Origin: Gonatopus flavifemur
Taxonomy: Eukaryota; Arthropoda; Insecta; Hymenoptera; Dryinidae
Direction of reading: 5' to 3'
Assembly (NCBI GenBank): GCA_018340375.1
Contig: JAFFJZ010000007.1
Span: 25,270,001-25,334,000, forward strand
DNA length: 64,000 bases
A program made the translations under genes and the position numbers. Below are positions 35,076-45,943 of this stretch, piece after piece; within the stretch, counting starts at the first letter, position 1, and every line of letters begins with the position of its first letter. Below the pieces are notes generated by a model, which did not search any database, was not told the DNA's origin, and saw only the letters and a program-made list of their open reading frames with translations.

Positions 35076-36644
35076 GAATAATTTAATGAATAATGATGAT
35101 TGTTATGAAAAATCCTTGTACACGTTTCACTATCAAATCAAAAGTATGTACAGACAAAATTGCGAATGGAGTAGGGATTGTGAACGTAATCGACTACAAT
35201 CGACTACGAACTACGAACGACCCAACGACCGTCACTGACCGTCACCGACTGACTACGACTGACGTGCCAACACTGCCAACTTGTGGTACACTTGTAACTG
35301 ATTGTAATTATCGATGATTTACAGTCTCGTAGCGATCAGCGAATGGACTAATAACTTGGGTGCACCACATGAATTTTACGATTATACGACGATTTGTGAT
35401 TTACGTCACAGAACTCACAGATGCTAGTGATTACGTCATGTAATAGCACAAGAAGACCGGTAACCTATCTTTTGCACACGAGTTTCTTTGGTTTTTACCA
35501 TTTACTTGATTAGCTACTAAAATCTATCATTGTAATCAGGGTTGGGTTTATTAGGTGATTTTTCAGTTTCTTACGTCTCATACTTGGTTTCTGACACGTA
35601 ATATATGTAAGATACTTGATACTCGGTTTCTTACGTGTCGTAAACTATGTAAAATACTTAGAAGTATATTACGTGCCAACCCTAATTGTAATTAATTTTA
35701 GAACTTTTAAAAAAACTGAAATTATGATAAAAAATAATCACTATGAAGAAATGAAAGCATGAAATATGATGAGCAAATGAAGAATAATTTTATATAAAAA
35801 ATATATATAAATTAGATAAAATTGGTATCGAATTTTTCTTTGACATGGGATTTTATATAATTCATACGTAATTGAATCTTCGCACTTCGGTAGGCAATTT
35901 TTCTCATGTATGAGTGTTTAAATAAATGTGTATACAGTTTTTGATTAAATTCATCAGTAATGTGGATTAATTTTTTTGTAAATGTAACAAGTTTGAGGAA
36001 TAATAAGGTTGGAGTTTTATTATTCGCAATAGCGCGAACTCGATCCTGACTACAACTTGCAATTTTCTAATTATTTTCAAATGTAACTAGAAATTTACCA
36101 ATTATGATCGGTCCACTACTATACGGGATTGTCTCAGAAGCATCTGATTGGTCGGTTTTGAAAAGATACATCTGAAATGACCAATTGTATGGTTTCGGAA
36201 TTTTTCAAAGTTATTTCAAGAATTGTAGCAAGCTCAAGATGTTTAAGATACAAATTTGACCTTCCTTCACAGAACATTGTGTATGGCAATACAATTTCTA
36301 GTTATAAATCAAAGTGAATGTTTGTTTTGCATGTATTCACGAGGGAAAGTGATTGTTAAAAGGTGTACAATATTCATATCAGTAACCGACGCTAATTCAT
36401 AAATTCGTAAGAATCATCGATTTATTTTAATAATTCAGGTATTAACGCATTTATTCATAAATTTTTAATTGAAAGTGAATTCGTTTTTAACTCGGTAGAG
36501 TTTCAATATTCTTGCGTATCAATATTTCTTTTAAAATTCACAGTTTGTGAGAATACAGTGATTTTAAATGAAAAATTGAACAAGAGATTCAGTTAATTTC
36601 ATCATTGATACTTGTTCTTTGATTCCTTTTTTTTTCCTTCCACA
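34763..36644. promoter_or_regulatory. Shared intergenic region between two divergent genes
   Basis: The transporter (minus) and the gene at 36707 (plus) point away from each other across this stretch, so both promoters probably lie here. It contains a TA repeat near 35050-35074 and a hAT MITE at 35537-35684. No specific promoter element can be pinned down. Confidence 0.45.
35537..35684. mobile_element. 148-bp hAT-type MITE with 8-bp target duplication
   Basis: ATTGTAAT is exactly duplicated at 35529-35536 and 35685-35692. Ends are CAGGGTTGGGTTTA and CGTGCCAACCCTA. It shares the CAGGGTTGG terminus with the element at 31010. The interior repeats TTACGTGTC/GACACGTAA words. It sits in the region between the two divergent genes and could affect their expression. 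Confidence 0.92.
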
Positions 36645-36677
36645 GACTCATTCCAAGAAGATAAAAAATAAATATCG

Positions 36678-36707
36678 ATGGAGTTCGTTTGTATTTGGGA
36701 AAGATAA
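36678..36707 (+). CDS. Upstream ORF (9 codons) overlapping the main start
   Basis: ATG at 36678 opens a 9-codon frame ending in TAA at 36705-36707. The last A of the stop is the A of the main ATG (TAATG). A splice acceptor (pyrimidine tract, then CAG, about 36645) lies just upstream, so the uORF should be in the mature mRNA. Such an arrangement usually lowers main-ORF translation or works by termination-reinitiation; that role is inferred. Confidence 0.5.
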   Translation: MEFVCIWER

Positions 36708-39700
36708 TGAGATCGAGAATCAGAAATTCATATACCATGAATGAATCGACAAGTTTAGATGATTACTCTGACCAATCATTTTCAACTTTCGATACCGTTA
36801 CCACGTCTTATGCCTCATTACCACGTGAGATTAACTATAAACTGAGAGATTCTTCAATCCACAATCGTAATATGTCTCATTACAAAAATCCTACTACAGG
36901 AAAATTGAAATTCACTTTACCCTCTGCCAGCAGAAATACACAACAAGACCGAATGCAAATGAATGGTATTCCTTCAAGAGACAGGAATGCTTCGAATAAT
37001 CCACAAATGACAGAATTAGAAAAATCTCCAGCTCATAATTTACCAATGAGAGTTGTGAATATGAGTAACAACGATTTGGACGTCGAAGAAGATGTTTTTT
37101 CGGCCTCGGAAATGAGTTCCTTCGATGATAAATTGACTACCATACTCGAAAAAACTGAAATGTGCGATGCTTCGGGAGAAGCAATGATCAATCTCAAAGA
37201 TTCCGCTCCAATTCTAAAATCTCTCTTCCTTGGTGTTGGGGGAAATTTGAATAAGATTGCTGTTGTATTTAGAAGCGCGGAAAACATATATTCTCTAAAT
37301 CCAAGAACAAATACAGATTCATTTGCATCGTATTTAAAAAGCCAATCGGTTAATCAAATCGGAGAACGATGTCAATCGTTATCGGATGATATATGGTTTC
37401 CGGGAATCAAACTTTCAAGTGAAAGAGAAGACATTTCTTCGGGTATGTTTGTAGACGATGATGGCGCAATGAAACTCATTCAAGAGAATCCTATGGAAAG
37501 CTCTTTGAATTCTCAAATCCGGAATGTTCAGAAGAAAAGAAATAATTATAGAAGGAGAAGTTTTTCGGCACCGAGAATAAATATTATTCCTAGCACTCCG
37601 TTTCCAAAGCCGAAAACTTTTGATCGTACTGAATTTTATAAGAACATTATGCCGCATATGAAGAGTAAGAGCGAAGAAAATATTATTCGGATGCACGACG
37701 AGGACGTGTTTGGGAGGCAAAACAATCTTTGGAGAGATGCGAATATGAGTCTATCCCATGTGGATGCAAGGGATGAATCGGAAGATCAGAATGAATCTTC
37801 CAACGAAGAGGAAAAAGAAAAAGTTGAATCTCCGAATGCCATATATCGCGGTCCTGAAAGAACGTTTGTTTACAACTTCCAGAGGGACATGAATTATAAT
37901 CACTATATATCGAAGAAAAAATTGGTTAATTCTTCAACAGTTGGAGAGAAGAAAAATTTGAACAAAAGACAATCGAGCTTCGATGGCGGTGAGTAGAATT
38001 GTTTATTCTTCAAGAGATTATTTCTCTGTGAGTGAAGTAGCGGTCCGTACAGCACAACCACTGTTTTTCCATTCAACGTCTTCGATAAGACGAGAATGAA
38101 ATATTGATAGAAAAATAGGTAAAGTGAGTCAAAAAAGACCTAGGAGGATTTTCTCCTATAAATTATATTAGAATAGATTGACTTCCTGTTCCCTAAAGAA
38201 CCATTATTGGAAATAGTGATGGGGATCCTTGAAAGAGATCGATCCTTTTTTAAATCAAAAGTATTGAATTTTTATTGAAATCTATCAAAATTGAATTTTT
38301 TTTAATACAAAAAAGGATCGTTCCTACACAGAGATTCCCATCACTAATCGGAAATCATGGCGGGTACTCTAAATTTGAATCAGTGAAATTTCACTATTTC
38401 TGCACTTGGAAGTCAACCATGGTATAGAATCAGTGAGATATCAATGAAGAGTCACTACCAGTACAGCACCAGACATTTTTACGTTGCATCCACATTACCT
38501 CTACGCAGAATCTCCGTTCATCCACCTTGTATCCCCATCCACCATTTATCCACCTATAGTCCAAGGAGATGCAACGTATAAAACGGTGAGTGTGTTATTA
38601 GGGTAGTTATGCAGGGTTGGAAGCAATTCAATTGAAACTCAACTGAAGTGACGTTCAATTAACAGTTAAAATTTGTTTCGATTAAGGGGTAACACCACAG
38701 TGACCTCTCCAAAAATAACGCTTTTTCAGATTTTTTTTCGAAAATTAGAAAGTTCCTATTCAAATTGAACTACACGAAGTGTCCCGCTACTATTAAAGTA
38801 CAAAATAATTTTTTTGTGGAATTTTATTGTGAAAAATGGCGGCTTGACAGGTGAATGACTGGAGCACTGTGAAAATTCATGGTCTTGCGGTGGGATAAAT
38901 ATCTCAGTCCAGAATTGACGTAGAACACAGAACCAAAAATAATTATTTTCTGTAATCCAAAAGCTAGTGAAATACGTATCCGTTTTGAAAAATGTGCATT
39001 TTCCTCGAAATGGCATTGGTTTGAAAAAAAAACGTAGAATTTTCACCCTAAATTTCGTTACTTAATGTTGAATAAAAAAAGCAAATATCAATATTTCGAA
39101 AAACCCGTACGTATTTCACTAGATAATCATATCACGAATACAATTCAAAAACCCCGAGGTGATTGATTGAAAATTAGCGGAGCTAGAGCTCCCACCGACT
39201 TTCGACTTACTGTTTTGAAATGAACGCGTTTAAAGTTTTTGTAACAGTTGAGTCGTGCGTGTTTAGTCGGACCTATGTTTGTAGTTTACGGTATATCATT
39301 TTCGGGTCCTCAAAGAGTACTTTAAGCCAAAAACAAATTTTTTGATTTTTTTTAAATTCCAGTGTGGTGTTACCCCTTAACAATTAAAATGTAATTGATT
39401 AAAAATCAAGCAATTGCACTGTAAAGATCAGTTATCCCTTTCTGACCTGACGTCCATTCCAATGGACATAGAATTTAGCAAATTATCAAAATCGTTCCAC
39501 AAATCAGAACAGTTTGAAACCCATGATATGATCAAGATAAAGGTGTCAATTGACGATAAGAAAATTATTCAAAATTATATTTTCAGTATGGTATATTTTT
39601 GAACGGAATTAATGTGATGAGAATTTTGAAATTTTTGATACTGCAATTTTCATTACTTTAACGAATTAGGCTGGTTCTTCAGGATGCAGTTTGAATATTC

Positions 39701-42700
39701 AAAAAAATATGTTCAACTTCAACGAGGTTTCAAGTACCAAAAAGTGTTTTTCATATTTTGAAGTATTTTAATATACAGCTATATTATGCAACAACATCAT
39801 GTGTCCATTACAATGGACACTGGGTGCCTGTTGGCAAAATTCATCTGCAACAAGGTAACAAGTGTACATTCAAAAAGATAGAATACTACACTGAAAAAAA
39901 GGCTGGTAACAGTTGTCAAATATATTCTTAAAATACGACTAATCGAATATCCAATAACACTCATAAAAACATTGATGACAATCATTACATTTCATGTACA
40001 TGTTCATAATGATTGAGTATTTGATGAATTTATCAATATCATTGATATTTGTTCAATGTTATCGAACATTTGATTGGTCATATTTAAGAATATATTTTTG
40101 ATAACTTTTAGATTCGGTGGATTTAATCTGTTCTCTGCAAATTTCATCAACTCGAGAACACTCACAATTGAATCCCGATTGTAGCCATAATATTTGAATT
40201 CGAAACTTTTGAACGATCTCATCGATCTACATGAATCTTTACCCTGGTTAAAAGAACCCCTTGATTCTGACTAATTCTCATGAAATTACAATCAAACGTG
40301 GATAATGTTCTGACAAAATCTCACCGGTGATTTTTCAATGAGATTTGGTCAGAACTTTCATGTGAATCTCGTTGGATCTGGTCAAATCTCACTAAATTGG
40401 GATTGAACTTGGACAATGTTCTGCCCAAATCTCATTGAATTTCATTTGTCAGATTCAATGGATTCTTTTAACCAGGGTTAGGAGTTTGGAATTCAATTTT
40501 CATCAAAAATTTGTGAATTATGGCATAGTTTTTCACAACTCATCAAAATCAACGGGGAACGGATTAAATCCACCCACTGTACCAATCCTTTCTTTCAGTG
40601 AAGATGAACAACATTCTTACGGTTGGCCGACGTATAAAAATGACTAGGAATTAATAATCATGTTCCAATGGATTTCAAGATAAAAATCCGTTACAAGAAA
40701 GTTGTAACTCTCTTATAACATTGGAGAATTCTAATGGAATCAATCAGTCCCCTAGTAAAAATGAATCATATAAGAACATACATAAAGCATATAGAAACCA
40801 TATATGGTCATATATGACCATATATAATTCATACGCAATCCATATTGAATCCGTATATGATCATATATGGCCCATACAGAATCCATATATGACCTTTCGA
40901 TGCAAGACTTTCCCATACATGTGAAAAAATTCTGTCACATATGAAATATTTTTCGTATATGGATTTTATATAGATTATATATGAGTCATATATGATCATA
41001 TATGGATCACATATGGATTAAATATGGATTGTATATGATTCTATGCATTTTCATATATGAATCATTTATGAATTTTATATGTATCATGTATGGATTATGT
41101 ATGGGTCATGTATGTTCGTTTTTTACTAGGGTCATAAAATCAGGTCGAACGAAACGACCAATGAAACAAATAGAAAATTCCCGAACTGGATACCCTGCAC
41201 TGATACTACTTTGCATGTGGTGCCGATATGCTACGTAGGTTGGAGTTGAAAATAGAAGAAAATATAAGCTGATACTCTGTCTTGTTTTTAAACACTCATC
41301 AATAGCCTGTATTCATAATTAATGAATGTTCCTTTTGGAAAATTACCTGTTTCGTTGAAATTCTTCGTAATTTTCGTTTAATATATTGAATCATTGAAAT
41401 TTAATGAAGATTTATTACGAATAGTGATATACAAATATTTTTAATTTTTCCTCCTCTGTTCTAGTCCATCGGAATGGACACATCAGTAATTTTCAATCTA
41501 CGTTACTAAAAATTCTGTGAAAATTCAGAGTTCATAATAGGAGCTATAGAAACTATTGCCTATTGAAAAAAAATTTTATGATTATCAGAATTTAGCCAGG
41601 TCAGAAAGGGTTAATATTCATTGATTGCGCACTATATATTGAGTAATTCGCAGTGATCGACGTCCCACTGCAATCAGTGAAATTTCATTGTTTCAAATTC
41701 GGAGAATTTAAAAAGTTCTCGATTTTTTATTGATTTCTATATAATTCCGATCAAACTCAGGCATGAGTTGTATAAAAAAGAATCGATTCCGTGAAGATCA
41801 CCCATCATTAATGGCAGAGGTGCACTGACATCGTCAAGAGGGCGATGCAACTGACATGGCAAGGATGCCAACCGAATAAATATAACATCTAAAACTGGTC
41901 TAAAAAACGCGTACCTCATGCGATACTTTTGAACAATTTTTAGATTTTATGTTTATTGGGAAATCTCAAGTGGAAAAATTTGCAAAATTGTATATAATCT
42001 ACATACAATTTAATGAAGATTATATATAAGTTTTATATAATTATATATCCATTAAATTTAATATGTGTGATGAAATTTTAGAATTTCCTATCAAAGTGTA
42101 AGAAATTGATTATTAAATTTACAAATATCTTATTAAAATTCGGAATAAAATTCTTCAAATTAAGAATTACCTTATTGAAATCAATATCATTTTATGAAAT
42201 TCAATAAATTGTGTTATGTAAGAAGTTTCATAATATGTTTATGAAACTTAAGGTAGATTACTTTTACAGTATATGAAACACGATAATCACGTGAAAAAAG
42301 TTTCTAAATTATACCGGCTCACAGTGGGAAATTTTGGTGCATTTATGGACAAAATTCAGCCTACAACTCAATTTTCATCCGATGCTGATGAATTTCATTT
42401 CAGAATACTCAAAGAGAGTTTCCCTTGAACGTATCACTGCGGCATTTCCGTAATATTGAACTGAATTAGAGGAGCATTCGAATTAAAATTGGAAAAGAAG
42501 ATTAGGTGAACGAGTGAATCATTATTTGTCTAAAAAGAAACGTTCTTCCTGTTTTACGTAACGGAACATATTTCTCCACATGGAAGTACTGATACTTGTG
42601 ATGGCGGAGCACAAAAATGCTGTAAAAATCTGATAGAAATTCCATAATCCACCCAAAAATCAAGAATTTTTGTGAATAGAAATAACTTCCTCAAAATCAA

Positions 42701-45700
42701 AGTTGGTTATTAAACAGCAGAAAAGACTCAAGAAAACCGGGAAAACTTTATATAGCTCCTGACTATTGAAAATTCGAGAATTTTCATCACTAAAAAGCGA
42801 TGTTTTGCAGTATCGATGTTTTTTTATTGAAAATTTATCGAGTTCCTGTTGAATTGTATAAATATCGGATTGCTCCAAACAAGAATGCCGCAGTGGTACA
42901 TTAAAGTGGAACTCTTTCTTAGTATTTTATAAGGAAATTCATCAGCGTCGGATGAAAATTGGGTTGTAGGTTGATTTTTGTCAATAAATACACCAAACTT
43001 TCCCACTGTGCGGCTGTTTCAGAATTCGCTGAAAACACTTCACATACGCCATCCTGCAGTCAAAATGCAATAATTTCCCGTATTGAAAAATTTTTTTGGA
43101 GGCTTAGTTTTTGAGATATGAGCATTTTTAGATTCCTTTCCAAGTCCAAATCACTTTAAAGCATTTTTTAGTACATAACATACTTCAGCCTAACGCCATT
43201 CGCTAAGTTGGAGAGCGGCGGATCTGTGGAAAAAAATTGACCTATCCCAGGTAGGAATTAACAAATGGCCCAAGCTTGGCCCGATCTTGGCCCAATTATG
43301 ACTTATATTGGGCCAGAATCCATGAGAGAAAATGGCCCAAGCTTGGTGAAAGCTTGGGATGATAACCTCGTGCCAGGCTTGGTGTTCAATATTGGGCCAG
43401 AATGCAATGCCAAGCATGGCCCAATGTCTCATGATATATGTATTATGAGTATTTTGGAGCTTGGCTCATACGATTAAACCGGATATGGCCCAAGTTGTGT
43501 ATTTCAACTTTTGCCGTGCTTCAACCTGATTCTTCAAACATACTTCTTGGAGAAAAAAATGACGTCATTTTTCATGCCATCCCTGCTAAAAATTTCCTAT
43601 AGAAAACGATAAATTTTTTAGCAGGGATATCGGTACAACTCTGTAAAAATCACAAACATGGAGATGTGGCATAGGTTCTCAAATAAACATTGGTTGTACA
43701 TTGGCCCAATATTGGTTCACCATGCTTGACAGTTTAATGTTTTGCCAAGCTTCAATCACTTGTTGTACTTACATTCCCTACGAAACGTGATATAGATTCT
43801 CAAATAACAAATGGTTTCATATTTGGCCGATAGTGGTTCGCTATGCTTGGTAGCTTAATGTTTTGCCAATCTTCAACCACTTGTTGTATAGGCGTTCCTT
43901 ATGAAACGTGGTGTGGGTTCTCAAATAACAAACGGTTTTATATTGGGTTGATATTGGTTCGCCATGTTTGGGAGCCCAATATTTTGCCAAGCTTGCACCA
44001 GTTGTCATATTGGCATTTCCCATGGAACCCGGCATGGTTTCTAGAATGAACGACGGTTGTATATTGAACCAATATTGGTTCGCGATGCTTGGCAGCCCAG
44101 TATTTTGCCAAGCATGGGCCAGTTGTCAATATTGGCATTTCCTACCTGGGATGCTGGTATTCTTTGTTCGCGGGCTATAATGATTTAAAATTGCTGGATA
44201 CTGATTGACTGGGAGCCAAAAAATTTCAAATCGCTATAAGATTGGATTGAAAAATGATAGGATACTTCAATTTTTTTCTCAGAAATACGCCGTTTTTAAC
44301 TCAGCGAATGGTATCAGGCTCAAGTATGTAACATACAGTGCTTTCGAGTGATTTGGATTTTTGAAAAAATCTAAAAATGCTTATATCTCAAAAACTGAGT
44401 CTCTTAAAAAATTTTTCAATATGGGATATTATTGCATTTTGAACGCAGAATAACGCTTGTGAAGTTTTCTCAGTGAATTATAAAACACCCGGTATATCAT
44501 TCCTATATAATTATACTATATATATATTATATATACTTCTGAGAATGTTCCCAAGTGGAAAGACACAATAAAAAACGATAGAACATTCACTGTTCAATCA
44601 CTGTACAACCCGAGAATTTGTAATTTTGTAGGAATTTCATAGAGAACGATAAGAATAATCTATCGTTTCCTATCATTTTCGATAGGAAATCTATCACTTT
44701 GAAAATTAGCCTTATTGACTCTTCATCATAACGAAAACTGTAATTTTACAACAAACATTTGTACCTACACTGTTAGAAAAGTCCTTAAATTTCATACGAA
44801 ATTCTTTATGAAATACCATATTTTCATATTGAATTCAATAATAGTTCTTAAATTTAATATTGATGATGAAATTTCAAAGTTTCTTTTTGAAATGTAACAT
44901 TTGTTTACTAAATTTCACAAATATATTATTACAATTGAGAACAAAATTATCAACATTGAGAAAAAAATTCTTAACATTAAGAATTATATTATTGAATTCA
45001 ATATTTTATTAAGAGATTTAATAAAATGATTATGTAAAAAACTTCATAATATTCTCATGAAGTTTCAGGCAGATTTTTCTAACAGTGTATAAGCAAATCC
45101 ACGAATATGGATTATTTTGAGAATGCCATGAACGAACGATTCTTAGTAGCCTCTTCGTGGCATCAACAGTCCCTCCTTGATTTCCACGGCTTCGATTTCT
45201 CCCCCAGTGTTTCAGCTTCATTTCACCGAAGTCTTTGGAACATGATCGGTGGTTTTACTGTATGAGATTTTGTTACATCGTGTTGGTTACGTAACTGTGA
45301 TTATAACACGAACGGAAGAATCAGTACATAATACTGCCACATCACTCAGTATGAAATTACAAACTACGAAGATATGAATAACTGATCGGGATAATGTTTG
45401 TTCTTGTACTTTACAGACTGTACGATGTTCCCAACTATCAAGATGCATCGACGGAGGAGTATTGAATTTCTAGAAAAAATCGAGCTATTTGAAACCGAAA
45501 CTGTTAAGAAGAAAAATTCTTGTTCTACCGATCGTCCATACGTTGTGCCAAAGAAACGAACAGTGGCATCCAAAACATGGTTGAACGCTTGTAAAAATAA
45601 CAAAAACCCATCACCTAAGAAGGTTCTAGAAAAACGCAATGAGGTTGAACAACGAAGATGTCGATGTTTCGAATCTGCTAAAAACCTATCACCCGTGGGA

Positions 45701-45943
45701 CCTCGAAGCAAGCGGGATGGTCTCGAATCATCTCCCAAGGTGATCATATCGTCAACTAAAACCGTTCAAGAACTTAGGAAAATATTCTCTCCTGGGTCTC
45801 GGTCTCGTGATAAATTACCATCGATTCGGCCTTCGAAACTGGTTCGTCCTAAAACAAGAAACAATGCAATTGTTTCTTCTGGGTCCGATCAAGGAGCATC
45901 CATTTCTGAATTGAAGAGAAAATATTTATCTCATAAGAAGTAG
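36707..45943 (+). CDS. Uncharacterised basic, low-complexity protein, two large exons
   Basis: Exon 36707-37988 ends at a consensus donor (GCG then GTGAGTA). Exon 45417-45943 follows a consensus acceptor (TTGTACTTTACAG). The first leaves one base (G) and the second supplies AC, restoring a GAC codon in frame, and the joined ORF is 602 codons. Additional small exons inside the 7.4-kb intron are possible. The protein is rich in Ser, Asn, Arg, Lys and Glu and has no membrane segment or signal peptide. Visible patches: RRRSFSAPRINIIPSTPFPK near residue 285, KSKSEENIIRMHDEDVF, an acidic ESEDQNESSNEEEKEK, then RRRSIEFLEKIELFET. Two related short motifs near the C-terminus are VQELRKIFSPG and ISELKRKYLS. 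I do not recognise the family. The start is the first ATG after an in-frame TAA (36662). A spliced 5' UTR exon must lie upstream. Confidence 0.75.
38214..38346. mobile_element. 133-bp hAT-type MITE in the long intron
   Basis: Ends are TAGTGATGGGGATCC and GATTCCCATCACTA. Flanking octamers ATTGGAAA and ATCGGAAA (38206-38213, 38347-38354) match at seven of eight bases. The interior pairs GATCCTTTTTT with AAAAAAGGATCG. More diverged relatives appear near 41700-41815 and 54436-54573. Confidence 0.8.
38686..39376. mobile_element. 691-bp TTAA-flanked non-autonomous element (piggyBac-type)
   Basis: TTAA at 38682-38685 and 39377-39380 flank perfect termini GGGGTAACACCAC and GTGGTGTTACCCC. The interior is homologous along its length to 20940-21627. 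It encodes no transposase. Confidence 0.88.
39887..40602. mobile_element. Foldback element, TACACTGAAAAAAAGG end, carrying a nested element
   Basis: Left TACACTGAAAAAAAGGCTGG is complementary to right CCAATCCTTTCTTTCAGTG. Inner arms such as GGTGGATTTAATCTGTTC (about 40116) and GAACGGATTAAATCCACC (about 40558) pair. A separate element (40242-40477) has inserted near the centre. Confidence 0.75.
40242..40477. mobile_element. 236-bp foldback element, CCCTGGTTAAAAGAA termini, nested
   Basis: Ends CCCTGGTTAAAAGAACCCC and GGATTCTTTTAACCAGGG are complementary. TTA precedes and follows the element, a possible 3-bp target duplication. The interior has AATGAGATTTGGTCAGAA units in both orientations, as at 27800-28047. 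Confidence 0.8.
40750..41131. mobile_element. 382-bp foldback element, CCCTAGTAAAAA termini, CATATATG words
   Basis: CCCTAGTAAAAATGAA pairs with TTCGTTTTTTACTAGGG. Between them are many copies of CATATATG, ATATATGGnnCATATATG and ATCCATATATGG. Forward ORFs of 67 and 78 codons follow from the repeat. Confidence 0.85.
42030..42275. repeat. Diverged copy of the 44766-45089 element
   Basis: Segments such as GATGAAATTTTAGAATTTCC, TAAATTTACAAATATCTTATT and AAGTTTCATAATATGTTTATG align in order with the 44820-45070 part of the other element. Termini are degraded. Confidence 0.6.
42320..43010. mobile_element. 691-bp Transib-like non-autonomous element
   Basis: Termini CACAGTGGGAAATTTTGGTG and its near-complement CACCAAACTTTCCCACTGTG begin with the CACAGTG heptamer typical of Transib ends. 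The flanks CGGCT (42315-42319) and CGGCT (43011-43015) form a 5-bp GC-rich duplication, again as Transib makes. Arms of about 130 bp pair (for example CAACTCAATTTTCATCCGA with TCGGATGAAAATTGGGTTG). It has no coding region. It lies in the long intron of the gene at 36707. Confidence 0.75.
43581..43626. mobile_element. 46-bp minimal foldback element
   Basis: CCCTGCTAAAAATTT and AAATTTTTTAGCAGGG enclose only CCTATAGAAAACGAT. The same termini and inner sequence bound the 400-bp element at 54873-55272, so this looks like a minimal derivative of it. Confidence 0.8.
43678..44150. repeat. 121-bp tandem repeat, about four copies
   Basis: Units start at 43678, 43799, 43920 and about 44041, each opening near CTCAAATAAnAAAnGGTT and containing TATTGGTTCGCnATGCTTGG and TTTTGCCAAGCTT. 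The spacing is 121 bp each time. Copies are diverged from one another. Confidence 0.88.
44766..45089. mobile_element. 324-bp element with TACACTGTTAGAAAA termini
   Basis: TACACTGTTAGAAAA and TTTTCTAACAGTGTA are exact 15-bp complements. The interior is rich in AAATTTCAT/ATGAAATTT and TTAAGAATT words. A diverged copy lies at 42030-42275. Confidence 0.88.

Larger units (their letters stand above)
43246..44150. mobile_element. 905-bp foldback element, CCCAGGTAGGAA termini, TTGGCCCAA/CCAAGCTTGG words
   Basis: Ends CCCAGGTAGGAATT and ATTTCCTACCTGGG are complementary. The left part is dense in TTGGCCCAA, GGGCC and CCAAGCTTGG words. The right part (43678-44150) is a four-copy 121-bp tandem array of the same vocabulary. 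A 46-bp hairpin element (43581-43626) is inserted in it. Confidence 0.88.
43011..44479. repeat. Outer foldback with about 200-bp arms enclosing a nested island
   Basis: Left arm about 43011-43217 and right arm about 44272-44479 are complementary over nearly their whole length; for example GTTTTTGAGATATGAGCATT pairs with AATGCTTATATCTCAAAAAC. The right arm ends in AAAACACCCGG. Inside sits the CCCAGGTAGGAA element. Confidence 0.8.

Noticed and set aside
36689..36706. Upstream TTG as start of the 36707 gene
   Set aside because: The six extra codons come from a TTG. The first in-frame ATG is 36707, and an upstream in-frame TAA at 36662 bars a longer N-terminus.
43265..44180. Several forward and reverse ORFs of about 65-80 codons
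   Set aside because: All lie in the TTGGCCCAA-word element and its 121-bp array and are by-products of the repeat.
45398..45416. ATG at 45398 as the start of a separate 181-aa gene
   Set aside because: A consensus acceptor ends at 45416 and the frame matches the donor at 37989 exactly, so the segment is better read as a downstream exon.
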